A DNA stretch of 40,350 nt from Prosthecobacter sp. (GTDB taxonomy: Bacteria > Verrucomicrobiota > Verrucomicrobiia > Verrucomicrobiales > Verrucomicrobiaceae), in assembly GCF_029946185.1 (NCBI RefSeq), contig NZ_JAQSEA010000138.1, forward strand, positions 1 through 40,350. Direction: 5' to 3'. The position numbers and the translations under genes were made by a program. Below the pieces are notes generated by a model. It was given only the letters and a program-made list of their open reading frames with translations, searched no databases and had not been told where the DNA came from. Below, piece by piece: positions 1-7,676 of this stretch; within the stretch, counting starts at the first letter, position 1, and each line of letters begins with the position of its first letter.

Positions 1-49
1 TTCCGATCAGCTCCTTTCATCTGATTAGTTCATGTTCATGCCAAGCACA

Positions 50-149
50 CTAGCCCAGTTCCTGCGGAACTGGGAAGAGCGTCGTAATGGCAAACCGTAA
101 GGTGTGGGCGCTGCGGAGCGGCCCATTGTTGCAAAGCAAACAAGGCTAC
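50..149. repeat. REPIN-like inverted pair of REP palindromes (family 1)
   Basis: Two palindromes face each other. The left one (54-74) is a perfect 9-bp stem, CCCAGTTCC/GGAACTGGG, with a 3-nt loop, preceded by CTAG. The right one (123-145) is an imperfect stem around TTGTT/AACAA and is followed by CTAC, which is GTAG on the minus strand. A GTAG-type tetranucleotide 5' of a palindrome is the known hallmark of REP sequences mobilised by RAYT transposases, and inverted pairs are called REPINs. The minus-strand GTAG supplies the TAG stop codon of the gene ending at 146. Bases 1-49 hold nothing I recognise. Confidence 0.7.
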
Positions 150-721
150 TTTGCCACCGGCAGGAACTGCACCGCATCAGCGATCACGACCTTGTCAGGT
201 TCCGTGCCTTCATTCGATACCTGCACCCACCCGGTGCGGCCTGCTTCAAAACGAAAGGTGCCGAGGGTGCGGAACAGTCTGCCATGCTCGGGCTCCTGCT
301 GTTGATTGATGATGACCTTCGCATCGCCATCGGCATGATGAATCGTCACCGGGACCTTCGTCGAACGCCGAACATTGTAGCAATGCGCCAGCCGCACCTC
401 ATACCAGCCCGTCTTCGGGAGCATGGGCGTGAAGGTCACCGACTTGCTCCCCTTCCCTGCCTTCATGTCATGCAGGTAACCCAGCCCCACATACGGCGGC
501 GTGTGCGTGGAGTACTGCCACTCGCCGACCAACTCAGCATCCATTTCATCGACCACGATGCCTGGCAGTGATACCGCATCTGCCACAATGAATTTGACCA
601 TTTCTGGACGGTCAACCTCGCCAAGAGGATGAATGTTGGGCACCGCCTTCGGGTGCGGCTTCAACACCTCAGCAGCCACAGCGGCCCCGAGAAGTATTGC
701 GATGATAACCAGAGGTCTCAT
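146..721 (-). CDS. Secreted golvesin-like (Xly CBD-like) domain protein
   Basis: A 191-residue protein. I chose the ATG at 721 because it opens directly into a signal peptide (MRPLVIIAILLGAAVAA); upstream ATGs would put 15-20 unlikely residues before it and overlap the preceding gene. The mature part has a beta-rich run with GWYEVRLAHCYNVRRSTKVP, then a segment on HHADGD and a C-terminal stretch VVIADAVQF. This pattern is typical of golvesin C-terminal-like domains, which are extracellular carbohydrate or surface binding modules often attached to PVC secreted proteins. It starts 40 nt after the PVC dehydrogenase stop on the same strand, so co-transcription is likely. The specific ligand cannot be told from sequence. 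The stop codon lies inside a REP repeat. Confidence 0.75.
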   Translation of the reverse strand: MRPLVIIAILLGAAVAAEVLKPHPKAVPNIHPLGEVDRPEMVKFIVADAVSLPGIVVDEMDAELVGEWQYSTHTPPYVGLGYLHDMKAGKGSKSVTFTPMLPKTGWYEVRLAHCYNVRRSTKVPVTIHHADGDAKVIINQQQEPEHGRLFRTLGTFRFEAGRTGWVQVSNEGTEPDKVVIADAVQFLPVAK

Positions 722-761
722 GGAACAGAGGAGGTGCATGGATTGGTTCAGTGGCTTCCTA

Positions 762-3700
762 TCACTTCCCCGCCTTCTCATTCATCAAATAGCCGAGGAG
801 ATTGACAAACGTCGCCTCATCCAGCGTCTGGCCAAAGATGGGAGGCATGAGGGACATGGGTGTCGTTTCATCCTTGGCGAGATCATTCTTGGAAATGCGG
901 TGCTCCTGTCCGGCGGCATCGGCGAGGATCAAGACCTGGCCTGCTTCGCCTTTGAGGAAGCCGCTCAGCGTGGAGGCATCTTTTAGCGTCAGCGTGTGGA
1001 GATGGAAATGGGCGTCCACGTTGCGGTTCGGATCGAGGATGTCTTCGCTCAAGCGTTCTGCGCCGCGTGCGCCGATGCCATCGAGCTGCGGGCCGATCAA
1101 TCCACCTGCGCCACGGATTTGGTGGCACACCGCGCAGTTCGTGGTGAACACGGTCTTGCCTGCGGCCAGATCTGGCTCCGCCTTCGCAAACGCGGCCGAG
1201 CGGGTGGCGATCAAGGCATCGAGTTGCTTGCGCTGTTCGGGTGAAACGGGCAGCGGTGGCGGTGCGGGGCGGGCGGGGAGATAGGGGGCCAATTTCTCAC
1301 GCAACGCGGCGGGTGCGGTGTGCTGCAGCAGCATGGCGAGTGTTTTGAGGGCGCGGCGGGTGCTGTCCTCGCTCTGGAAATCGTTCACGCTGACGACGGC
1401 GGGCTCGATGCGGGTGATGCCGAGCCAGGCGTAGGCTTTGCCGTCATCGCCATCGACGATCTCAAGGCGCACGGATTTGCCGGTGTGTTTGGAGAGGTCC
1501 AACTCGGTACGCTGGCAGACATCGCTGCGCGGCGGGAAGGCGCTGGCAAGTGTGGTGCCGCTTTGTGTGTGCACCACGCGCACGAGGTTTTTGTCGTGAG
1601 CCTTGCTGGTGGGTTGTCCGCGATGGCCGTTGATCCACACGATGAGTTTGGCTGGCGCAGCGAAGTCTTTGGATTTCAAAATGCCGCTGCGTTTTTCTTC
1701 ATCGCCACCGCCTTTGGCCATGCTCTGCAGCACCTGCGTCTCGGTACCATCGGTGCATTTGCGCGGCTGGAGCGACCATTGAGCATCGCCTGAGGAAGTC
1801 CAGGCGGGGTAGGCTTGCTGCTGTGCGGAATCGAGGAACTGCGTGGCGAGCTGTTGCGCCCATTTCAGCAACTCGGGATTGGCGGGGTCACCGCGCTCGC
1901 TGAGGCCGTTGTGGATTTCATACAGTGCGTCTGTTTGCTGCTTGAAATTGCTTTTGGTCAGATGTCGGGCAGTTTCAACTGCGCGCTGCAGAATTTCAGG
2001 ATTGCCATATTTCGCGATCTGAGAGAGGCACTTCATCAAGTCGGGAGGCGATTCAGACAGAGGTGTAAGTTGCTTCAATAACCATTCACTCGATGCAGCT
2101 GATTTTAGAGATAGGGCAACCTCCCTAAAATCGCGCTCATAGGTCTGCATTTCTGCTTTTTCCTCGGGGTTGGTTGAAGGAGCACTCGACCGCTCTGTAA
2201 CCGCCTTCATAAAAACCGCTGGATCAGAGAGCAACTTGCGTGACGCGATTCTTAACGCCTGCCTGAGTGTCAAGTCGGCGGCGGGCACATGTTGCAGCAT
2301 GGTTATCATGACACCTGCTGCATTGGAACGAGCATCAGGAAGGCAGTTCGTCAGAGCCCAGGTGGCGGCAAGCTGGGTTCTGGGAATAAACCGCTGATTA
2401 TCCGGCGCCAGGCAGGACAAGGTGTAGAGAACCGCAAGCCGCCATTCTGGAATCGGCCCCTCGGATTCGCGAAGCAGCAAATGCACATCCACAAAGTCGT
2501 CAGTGTTGTTACCCATGAACGACAATGAGCGTCCATTGCGCAGCCAAACCTGATGCGTGGCCCAGATTGCGTACGCTTTTTGAAAAGCGGACTGGCAGTT
2601 TTTCTGCAAGGATTGAACGGCCTGTTCTTCAGGCAGCTCAATCAGGCGTTCTACAAGAACAGGGACCGTGTTGTGCCGAACTGTCAGATTCGGAGAATCG
2701 AGCTGCTTGTATAATTCGGACAGACTAGCGTTTGTGAGGTCAGTCCGCTTGGTATCTTTACCCGTCTTCACCACGCGCCAGATTCTTCCGCGTTCTTTAT
2801 CTCTGCCAGGATGATCCAGCGGCACCTCGTAGTGGCCGATGATTTTGTTGTAGAAGTCGGCGATGTAGAGGGCGTTGTCGGGGCCGAGCTGGAGATCGAC
2901 GGGGCGGAACCAAGGATCATCGCTGGTGATGAAGTCGGGCTGTTCATTCGCCATCGGCGTGGAGCCAGTGAAGGTGACCTTGTCGTGGTTCACGCGGGAG
3001 GTGACACAATTGCCGACTAGGGTGTGGTCGTCCCACTCGGGGCCCCAGACTCCGCCATCTAGGTAAACGATGCCGCAGATGCCGGTGGAGCCGTGGCTGT
3101 GCTGGCACATGACCGGGGCGAAGCCGAGGCCGTCGTCGGGTTTGCCGAAGCTGGGGTAGCAGGCGCCGCGAATGAGCTGATAGATGGGCGAGCTGTGGCA
3201 GTCGGCGCTGTAGAGATTGCCAAAGCGATCCCAGCAGAGGCCGAAGGGATTGACCTGGCCGCTGGTCCATTGCTCGATGCGCGAACCGTCGGGTTTGAAA
3301 CGGAAGACGTTGCCGCTGTGGAGATCCAGCGTGCTGCCATCTTTGGCCTTGAAGTGGCTGGTGTTATTGAAGCCGTGCGTGGCGTACACCCAGCCGTCGA
3401 GTCCGAGGCGGAAGCTGCTGCACATGCCGTGCGTGTCCTTTTCATAACCGAGCGGGCCGAAGAGAATCTCGCGGTGGTCGGCTTTGTCGTCGCCATCCGT
3501 GTCAGCGAAGTACCAGATGTTGGGGATGCTCCAGGCGATGCAGCCGGACTTGTGCTCCGGCTTGTGCCAGGGGAGAACGCCGGTGGGGATGTTCAGGCCG
3601 CCGGCGAAATCGGTGACTTTGTCGGCCTTGCCGTCGCCATCGGTGTCTTCGAGGATTTTGATCGCATCGCGGCTGTCTTTGACATGCGTGCCCTTCTCAT

Positions 3701-3974
3701 CGGCCCAGCGGCTTTTGTCGGCGGAGTAGGGATACTCGACCGTCGATGCCACCCACAGGCGACCCCGTGCATCGAAGGCCATGTTGATCGGCTTGTTGAT
3801 CATTGGCTCGCTGGCAAAGAGCTGCACAGTGAAACCCCGCGGCACATGCAGCCCCGCACGCTCCTGCTCCGGCGTCAGTGCTTCTGTCTCTCGCACGAGG
3901 CGCATTTTATCCTCGGCTGCAGGAAGGCTGGCAGCTAGGATGCATGCTGTGAGGAAGTAGCGGATGAATGACAT
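762..3974 (-). CDS. PVC-type membrane-bound dehydrogenase with C-terminal c-type cytochrome domain
   Basis: About 1070 residues. The ATG at 3974 is preferred because it begins a signal peptide (MSFIRYFLTACILAASLPA). Residues about 25-400 look like the beta-propeller of the PVC membrane-bound dehydrogenase family (GSDH-like; repeated DTDGDGKADK and ADTDGDDKADH loops). Residues about 400-750 are helical and HEAT-like, about 750-850 form a beta-rich insert, and the last 135 residues are the PVC haem-binding domain with CAVCH at about 947-951 and a later PMSLMPP methionine ligand region. The family is assumed to oxidise sugars or derivatives in the periplasm and pass electrons to its own haem; the substrate is unknown. 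It starts 32 nt after the DCC gene stop. The central part (roughly 2080-2800) is noticeably less GC-rich than the rest. Confidence 0.92.
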   Translation of the reverse strand: MSFIRYFLTACILAASLPAAEDKMRLVRETEALTPEQERAGLHVPRGFTVQLFASEPMINKPINMAFDARGRLWVASTVEYPYSADKSRWADEKGTHVKDSRDAIKILEDTDGDGKADKVTDFAGGLNIPTGVLPWHKPEHKSGCIAWSIPNIWYFADTDGDDKADHREILFGPLGYEKDTHGMCSSFRLGLDGWVYATHGFNNTSHFKAKDGSTLDLHSGNVFRFKPDGSRIEQWTSGQVNPFGLCWDRFGNLYSADCHSSPIYQLIRGACYPSFGKPDDGLGFAPVMCQHSHGSTGICGIVYLDGGVWGPEWDDHTLVGNCVTSRVNHDKVTFTGSTPMANEQPDFITSDDPWFRPVDLQLGPDNALYIADFYNKIIGHYEVPLDHPGRDKERGRIWRVVKTGKDTKRTDLTNASLSELYKQLDSPNLTVRHNTVPVLVERLIELPEEQAVQSLQKNCQSAFQKAYAIWATHQVWLRNGRSLSFMGNNTDDFVDVHLLLRESEGPIPEWRLAVLYTLSCLAPDNQRFIPRTQLAATWALTNCLPDARSNAAGVMITMLQHVPAADLTLRQALRIASRKLLSDPAVFMKAVTERSSAPSTNPEEKAEMQTYERDFREVALSLKSAASSEWLLKQLTPLSESPPDLMKCLSQIAKYGNPEILQRAVETARHLTKSNFKQQTDALYEIHNGLSERGDPANPELLKWAQQLATQFLDSAQQQAYPAWTSSGDAQWSLQPRKCTDGTETQVLQSMAKGGGDEEKRSGILKSKDFAAPAKLIVWINGHRGQPTSKAHDKNLVRVVHTQSGTTLASAFPPRSDVCQRTELDLSKHTGKSVRLEIVDGDDGKAYAWLGITRIEPAVVSVNDFQSEDSTRRALKTLAMLLQHTAPAALREKLAPYLPARPAPPPLPVSPEQRKQLDALIATRSAAFAKAEPDLAAGKTVFTTNCAVCHQIRGAGGLIGPQLDGIGARGAERLSEDILDPNRNVDAHFHLHTLTLKDASTLSGFLKGEAGQVLILADAAGQEHRISKNDLAKDETTPMSLMPPIFGQTLDEATFVNLLGYLMNEKAGK

Positions 3975-4006
3975 GCCGCCATTACAGCGCAGACCGCGGC
4001 CTTCCT

Positions 4007-4450
4007 TCAAGCCTCGTTTCGTGTTTCAACCGCACACGACCCATTCTCACAGACTGTCTCCGTGATCTGCGCCCGCAGCGCGTCATCACTGCGCAAGCGC
4101 AGCAGGTGGGAAAGGCCAATGCGGTTGCTGGAAATCCAATGCACCATGCGGCGGGCGATCTGCTGCATCGGCGGACTGGCGAAGCGCAGCGACCATTCGC
4201 GATACTCGCGCAGCGCCCACAAGCACGTCACCCAAGCTCCCGCGCCCTGCCAGAGCGAGCCGTCATCGCCCATAACGACGATTTCCTGATCGGCGCGCAG
4301 GTTGGGTAGATCCGGGCAGCGTTGGAGTGCCTGCACCGAATCATAAGACAGAAACTCCAGCCTCACATAGGCGGCCTGTTCGAGCATCCAGCGACGGAAG
4401 CGCGAGCACAGGCCGCAGCGGGCATCGTAGAAGATGGTGAGCGTGTTCAT
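4007..4450 (-). CDS. DCC-family (DUF393) thiol-disulfide oxidoreductase-like protein
   Basis: A 147-residue protein starting at the ATG at 4450, which directly opens the family N-terminus MNTLTIFYDARCGLCSRFRR. The DxRCGLC motif at residues about 9-15 is the DCC family signature (two cysteines spaced CxxC in a thioredoxin-like setting). It begins 2 nt after the stop of the preceding membrane protein gene, so translation is probably coupled. DCC proteins often sit beside lipid or membrane-protein genes, including desaturases; a redox role at the membrane is usually assumed but not proven. A CENGSC pair near the C-terminus (about residues 136-141) could be a second redox pair. Family call is firm, biochemical role is not. 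Confidence 0.85.
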   Translation of the reverse strand: MNTLTIFYDARCGLCSRFRRWMLEQAAYVRLEFLSYDSVQALQRCPDLPNLRADQEIVVMGDDGSLWQGAGAWVTCLWALREYREWSLRFASPPMQQIARRMVHWISSNRIGLSHLLRLRSDDALRAQITETVCENGSCAVETRNEA

Positions 4451-4452
4451 GA

Positions 4453-4905
4453 CTAATTCAGCAAGAGTTTGCGATCTCTCGACCTGACATAGGCCGCCAC
4501 CATTCCAGTGATGCCAGGACTGCTCATCAGGAAGAAGGCTTGCCAAGTGAAAAGTTCAGAACTGTTCATTGCTGAACCTTCGCGAAAAAAGGCAGTCCCC
4601 CATATGATGACCATCACACTGCTCCCGGCCAATAATCCACAAATCGAAGCGGGCCAGGGCCTGCGCAGCTTGGAATGATCGGGTATCAGCAGGTCAACGG
4701 GCAGGAAGATCACAAGCCAAGCGGCGAGTATTACGATGCCAGTAGCCGCGCCAAGGAAGAGTACTTTCATGACATCATCCTGAATCCGAATTTCGTCGAA
4801 ATGAACCTCGGCAAGCATTGCTACCCACCAAGCAATGTTGCACGCAATCCAGCCGCACAACATCGCGAGGAACGAGAGCTTCAGTTTGCGCAGAAACGTT
4901 TTCAC
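4453..4905 (-). CDS. Small integral membrane protein, unknown function
   Basis: A 150-residue protein with a GTG start that overlaps the TGA of the preceding gene by 4 nt (GTGA), which supports both the start and co-translation. It has about four hydrophobic segments: residues about 10-32, 48-70, 85-105 and 118-140, with a short basic C-terminal tail (RSRDRKLLLN). I do not recognise a family. Position inside the regulator-desaturase-DCC operon suggests a membrane or lipid-related accessory role, but that rests only on context. Confidence 0.75.
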   Translation of the reverse strand: MKTFLRKLKLSFLAMLCGWIACNIAWWVAMLAEVHFDEIRIQDDVMKVLFLGAATGIVILAAWLVIFLPVDLLIPDHSKLRRPWPASICGLLAGSSVMVIIWGTAFFREGSAMNSSELFTWQAFFLMSSPGITGMVAAYVRSRDRKLLLN

Positions 4906-5318
4906 AGGGTGTCGAGAATATCATGCGCTTTGCTGACGCGATGCATCGGCGGCACGGGTGGTGGCAGGTTGGCCAGCGTGGCGCGGCGGCGCATGCGGGT
5001 GAAGACGTAGAGATTGATGAAGTGCATGCCGCCGAGCATGAGGAGCACGACGCCCATCTTGCCGCTGAGCAACTCGAACACGCCGCGTGCCCCGGCGATC
5101 TCCTCAGTGGTTTTGAGATACAGCGAGACGAAGCCGATGTTCACAAGATAGAAGCCGACGACGAGCAGGTGATTGACGCTGTCGGCGAGTTCCGTGTTTC
5201 CGTGGAAGCAATCGACGAGGAAGATGCGGCCGCTTTTGTGAAGAGTGCGAGCCACCCAGACCGTCATGCTGACGGCAAGGATGAGATAGAGGGTGTAGCT
5301 GATGACGGTCTCGTTCAT
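4902..5318 (-). CDS. Small membrane protein linked to desaturase, unknown function
   Basis: A 138-residue protein. The ATG at 5318 overlaps the desaturase TGA (ATGA), and the upstream extension is antisense-looking and rejected. Three hydrophobic stretches are visible: residues about 5-25, 48-68 (LLVVGFYLVNIGFVSLYL) and 84-103 (VVLLMLGGMHFINLYVF), followed by a cytoplasmic basic and proline-rich tail (RMRRRA..PPPVPPMHR). It carries conserved-looking polar residues in membrane context (SVNHLL, GGMHFIN). I recall similar small proteins beside DCC and desaturase genes, but know no function. Membrane partner or electron-transfer helper of the desaturase is a guess. Confidence 0.8.
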   Translation of the reverse strand: MNETVISYTLYLILAVSMTVWVARTLHKSGRIFLVDCFHGNTELADSVNHLLVVGFYLVNIGFVSLYLKTTEEIAGARGVFELLSGKMGVVLLMLGGMHFINLYVFTRMRRRATLANLPPPVPPMHRVSKAHDILDTL

Positions 5319-6247
5319 ATGGGTGTGTGGTTTGGGTTTGTGTTGAGGGGAATGAGTTCTGACCGCGCCGGCATGTCGGCGGGCAGTTTCACTTGGGTGA
5401 TCAGGCCGAGGAAATTCAGCATACGCAGCGCCCACCAGCCGGGGTCTGGCTGGGCCTGCGTGAGTCCCAGGCGTGCGGATTCGGGAAAGGCATGATGGTT
5501 GTTGTGCCAGCATTCGCCCATGGTGATCAGCCCGAGGTGCGGGATGTTGTAGCCCTGCACCGCATGCCCTTGCAGATGCCAGTCACGCTGGCCGGTGTTG
5601 TGCGCGAAGTAGCCGATGAGCCAGTGACCGATCAGCGAAACCACAATGCGCACCGAAATGCCCCACACGACCCAGCCGATGCCGCCGATCAGATAAAACA
5701 ACACCGCATAGGGCCCCTGCTGCAGCATCCAGGTACGCTCCAGCATCTGGTAAAAGCGGTCCTCACGCACCTCACGCTCGATCTCAAACTGCGGCGGATG
5801 CTTCAGGCGCAGCTTGCAGTGGAGCTGCCAGAGAGCATCACGCCAAATGGGCCGTTGGTCGATGTAGAACAGATGGCAGGCCGGTTGCCGCTGCGCCCAG
5901 TCGCGAATGTCATGCAGATAGAGCATGGCAAAGGGCCCGCCCATGCCAACGACGGTGCCTAGATGCACCAGCAGATGCTCCAGCCAGCGCGGACAGTTGA
6001 AGCTGCGGTGAATCAGCAGACGATGCAGACCCACCGTATGGCCAAGGCACAAGGTGAGCACCGTGAAGGCGCCTGACATCAACACAGCCCCCGTGCTGAT
6101 GGTTAGCCAGCCACCCATAAGCGCGATGCCCAGATGCGTGGTGAACCACAGCGATTTCACCTGACTCCAGACGATCTCGCCTTCCAGCGGATTCGTCTCA
6201 TCACAAGCCGGGCGCATGCGGCGGACTTGGAGTGGAGCGGTGTTCAT
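5315..6247 (-). CDS. Fatty-acid desaturase (membrane di-iron family)
   Basis: A 310-residue integral membrane protein from the ATG at 6247. It has the first histidine box HRLLIH in the setting GHTVGLHRLLIHRSF and the last box HNNHH in GECWHNNHHAFPESARLG, both diagnostic of acyl desaturases, plus paired transmembrane segments around them. The middle box is atypical: where HxxHH is expected the protein has HDIRDWAQRQPACH, a form I associate with a bacterial subgroup. It should introduce a cis double bond into acyl chains of lipids, adjusting membrane fluidity, using oxygen and an electron donor. It follows a GbsR/MarR regulator by 56 nt and overlaps the next gene by 4 nt. A palindrome sits in the gap upstream. 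Confidence 0.9.
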   Translation of the reverse strand: MNTAPLQVRRMRPACDETNPLEGEIVWSQVKSLWFTTHLGIALMGGWLTISTGAVLMSGAFTVLTLCLGHTVGLHRLLIHRSFNCPRWLEHLLVHLGTVVGMGGPFAMLYLHDIRDWAQRQPACHLFYIDQRPIWRDALWQLHCKLRLKHPPQFEIEREVREDRFYQMLERTWMLQQGPYAVLFYLIGGIGWVVWGISVRIVVSLIGHWLIGYFAHNTGQRDWHLQGHAVQGYNIPHLGLITMGECWHNNHHAFPESARLGLTQAQPDPGWWALRMLNFLGLITQVKLPADMPARSELIPLNTNPNHTPI

Positions 6248-6261
6248 GGCGGTAGTATATT

Positions 6262-6275
6262 CTGAATTTTCAGTT
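6262..6275. promoter_or_regulatory. Candidate operator upstream of desaturase
   Basis: CTGAATTTTCAG (6262-6273) is a 5-bp inverted repeat with a 2-nt centre, lying 15 nt before the desaturase ATG in an AT-rich gap. Its minus-strand reading contains AACTGAAAAT (6266-6275), which recurs upstream of the regulator gene at 6838-6847. A TATACT-like hexamer on the minus strand lies between it and the ATG. The inference is that the GbsR/MarR-type product binds here; this is not shown by sequence alone. Confidence 0.45.
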
Positions 6276-6303
6276 ATTTGTGAAACATATAAGCATGAAA
6301 AGA

Positions 6304-6825
6304 TCAGCCGAGGAGGCGCATGGCCCACTGGAGTGCGGAGGCGTGCTTCATGGAGATCACGGTGTCGGCGACTTTGACACCGAAGCTGAGGAATTCGTCG
6401 AGGTCCTGCATCTGCTGGTGGAAGTCCTTGCCTGGGCCCACGGCTTCGTCCTTCGTGCGGGCGGCGCAGTCGCGCAGCAGATTGATGGCGGGCTCGATCT
6501 CGCGGCGTTTGCGCTCCTTCGAGATGGTGATGAAAATCTTCCAGACGTCCTTTTCGGCCTCAAAGTACTCCTTGCGATCCCCCTTCTTGGTGATGATGCG
6601 CACGAGGTTCCAGCCGACGAGGTCTTTCAAATTGGTGTGCGCATTGCCACGACTGATTTCGAGCCGCTCCATGACATCGTCCGTGCACATCGGCTCCGGG
6701 GCGGTCATGAGCAGAGCGTGAATCTGGGCCATGGTGCGGGGGATGCCCCATTGCGTGCCGAGCGAACCCCACTGCACCACGAATTCCTCGCGGGCTTTTT
6801 CCCATTCTGGTAGTTCTTTGCTCAC
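6304..6825 (-). CDS. GbsR/MarR-family transcriptional regulator
   Basis: A 173-residue protein with a winged helix-turn-helix. The line IPRTMAQIHALLMTAPEPMCTDDVMERLEISRGNAHTNLKDLVGWNLV at about residues 27-75 matches GbsR-type MarR proteins (helix-turn-helix core SRGNAHTNLKDL). The C-terminal half is long and helical, consistent with a dimerisation arm. It is the first gene of the minus-strand run leading to the desaturase and membrane proteins, so it probably controls them and itself. The name GbsR reflects the fold family only; there is no choline or betaine gene nearby. No metal or redox cysteines stand out, so the signal sensed cannot be guessed. Confidence 0.85.
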   Translation of the reverse strand: MSKELPEWEKAREEFVVQWGSLGTQWGIPRTMAQIHALLMTAPEPMCTDDVMERLEISRGNAHTNLKDLVGWNLVRIITKKGDRKEYFEAEKDVWKIFITISKERKRREIEPAINLLRDCAARTKDEAVGPGKDFHQQMQDLDEFLSFGVKVADTVISMKHASALQWAMRLLG

Positions 6826-6827
6826 AC

Positions 6828-6854
6828 TTTCATTAAAAACTGAAAATAATGAAA
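6828..6854. promoter_or_regulatory. Candidate autoregulatory operator before the GbsR-like gene
   Basis: An inverted repeat TTTCATTA (6828-6835) and TAATGAAA (6847-6854), with an 11-nt spacer, lies immediately upstream of the regulator ATG. The spacer side contains AACTGAAAAT (6838-6847), the same 10-mer found upstream of the desaturase. The region is strongly AT-rich compared with its surroundings, as expected of a promoter. Confidence 0.45.
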
Positions 6855-6920
6855 GGCAAGGAGAGTGTTGAGTTTTCTTTTAGAAAGGGAGAACCCAGGA
6901 GATTGCGAAGGCGCTGCGCT

Positions 6921-6944
6921 CATCTCGCGGAGCGAGATGGCTAC
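6921..6944 (-). repeat. Single REP palindrome (family 1) after pdxH
   Basis: On the minus strand GTAG (6944-6941) is followed by a palindrome: 8-bp perfect stem CATCTCGC/GCGAGATG with a 3-nt loop. The GTAG starts 6 nt after the pdxH stop codon. No inverted partner is evident in the 6855-6950 gap, which otherwise holds nothing I recognise. Confidence 0.65.
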
Positions 6945-6950
6945 TTTACC

Positions 6951-7604
6951 TTATGGACTCAGCCGCATCTTCACCCACACCCCATGCTCCCTGCGGTAGC
7001 GGATGCGGTCATGCAGGCGGCTGACGCGGCCCTGCCAAAACTCGATCTCTCCCGCAAGCAGCGTGTAGCCCCCCCAATGCGGCGGACAAGGAACCTGCCC
7101 CTCAGGGTACTGCGCCTTCAGTTCGGCATCGCGCTCCTCCAGCCACTCACGTCCGGGGATCTCCACGCTCTGCGCCGAAGCCCAGGCACCGATCTGATGT
7201 CCGTAAGGCCGACTGGCGAAATACTTCTCCGCATCCGCACGCTCCAGCTTGGAAATCGCGCCCTTGATGCACACCTGATGATGACGACCCGCCCAGAGGA
7301 AGCAGGCAGCCGCCCGTGCGTCCGCCTCGATCTCGTGGCCCTTCCGGCTCTCGTAGTTCGTGTAGAAATGAAAGCCGCGCTCGTCGATGCCCTTGAGCAG
7401 CACCGTGCGCACAGTCGGGGTGCCATCGAGGCCGTTCGTGGCCAGGCTCATGGCATTGGGCTCCGGCAGCTTGTGCGCGAGGGCGTCGTTGATCCACAGG
7501 GTGAACAGCTCCACGGGATCGGCCGGGGCGCTGTTTTCGTCGAGTTCGCCCTGGTCGTAACTCACGCGCAGGTCTGGCAGGTTCGGTTTGTCAGTCGGGT
7601 TCAT
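6951..7604 (-). CDS. pdxH: Pyridoxamine/pyridoxine 5'-phosphate oxidase
   Basis: A 217-residue FMN enzyme that oxidises pyridoxine or pyridoxamine phosphate to pyridoxal 5'-phosphate in the cytoplasm, the last step of vitamin B6 synthesis and salvage. Visible signatures are NAMSLATNGLDGTPTVRTVLLK (about residues 50-71, FMN/phosphate binding), GFHFYTNYESRKG, QVCIKG and the C-terminal family signature RLHDRIRYRRE...W...RLSP. Length matches E. coli PdxH. The ATG at 7604 is followed by the short flexible N-terminus common in the family. It is divergent from hpt across 72 nt (7605-7676), which must hold both promoters. Confidence 0.95.
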   Translation of the reverse strand: MNPTDKPNLPDLRVSYDQGELDENSAPADPVELFTLWINDALAHKLPEPNAMSLATNGLDGTPTVRTVLLKGIDERGFHFYTNYESRKGHEIEADARAAACFLWAGRHHQVCIKGAISKLERADAEKYFASRPYGHQIGAWASAQSVEIPGREWLEERDAELKAQYPEGQVPCPPHWGGYTLLAGEIEFWQGRVSRLHDRIRYRREHGVWVKMRLSP

Positions 7605-7676
7605 TCAGGTTACAAGAAACGCGTGTCGTGCAGCCTGCGCTACGCCAGCTTTGGCCTTTACGCATACTTTTGTTCC

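Noticed and set aside
6304-6825. Choline/glycine-betaine regulation by a true GbsR
   Set aside because: Only the fold family matches; no osmoprotectant genes are nearby and the target genes are lipid and membrane related.
6849-7676. In-frame extension making hpt a 461-residue fusion
   Set aside because: The extension is antisense to pdxH and includes a REP repeat; the HPRT domain starts normally at 7677.
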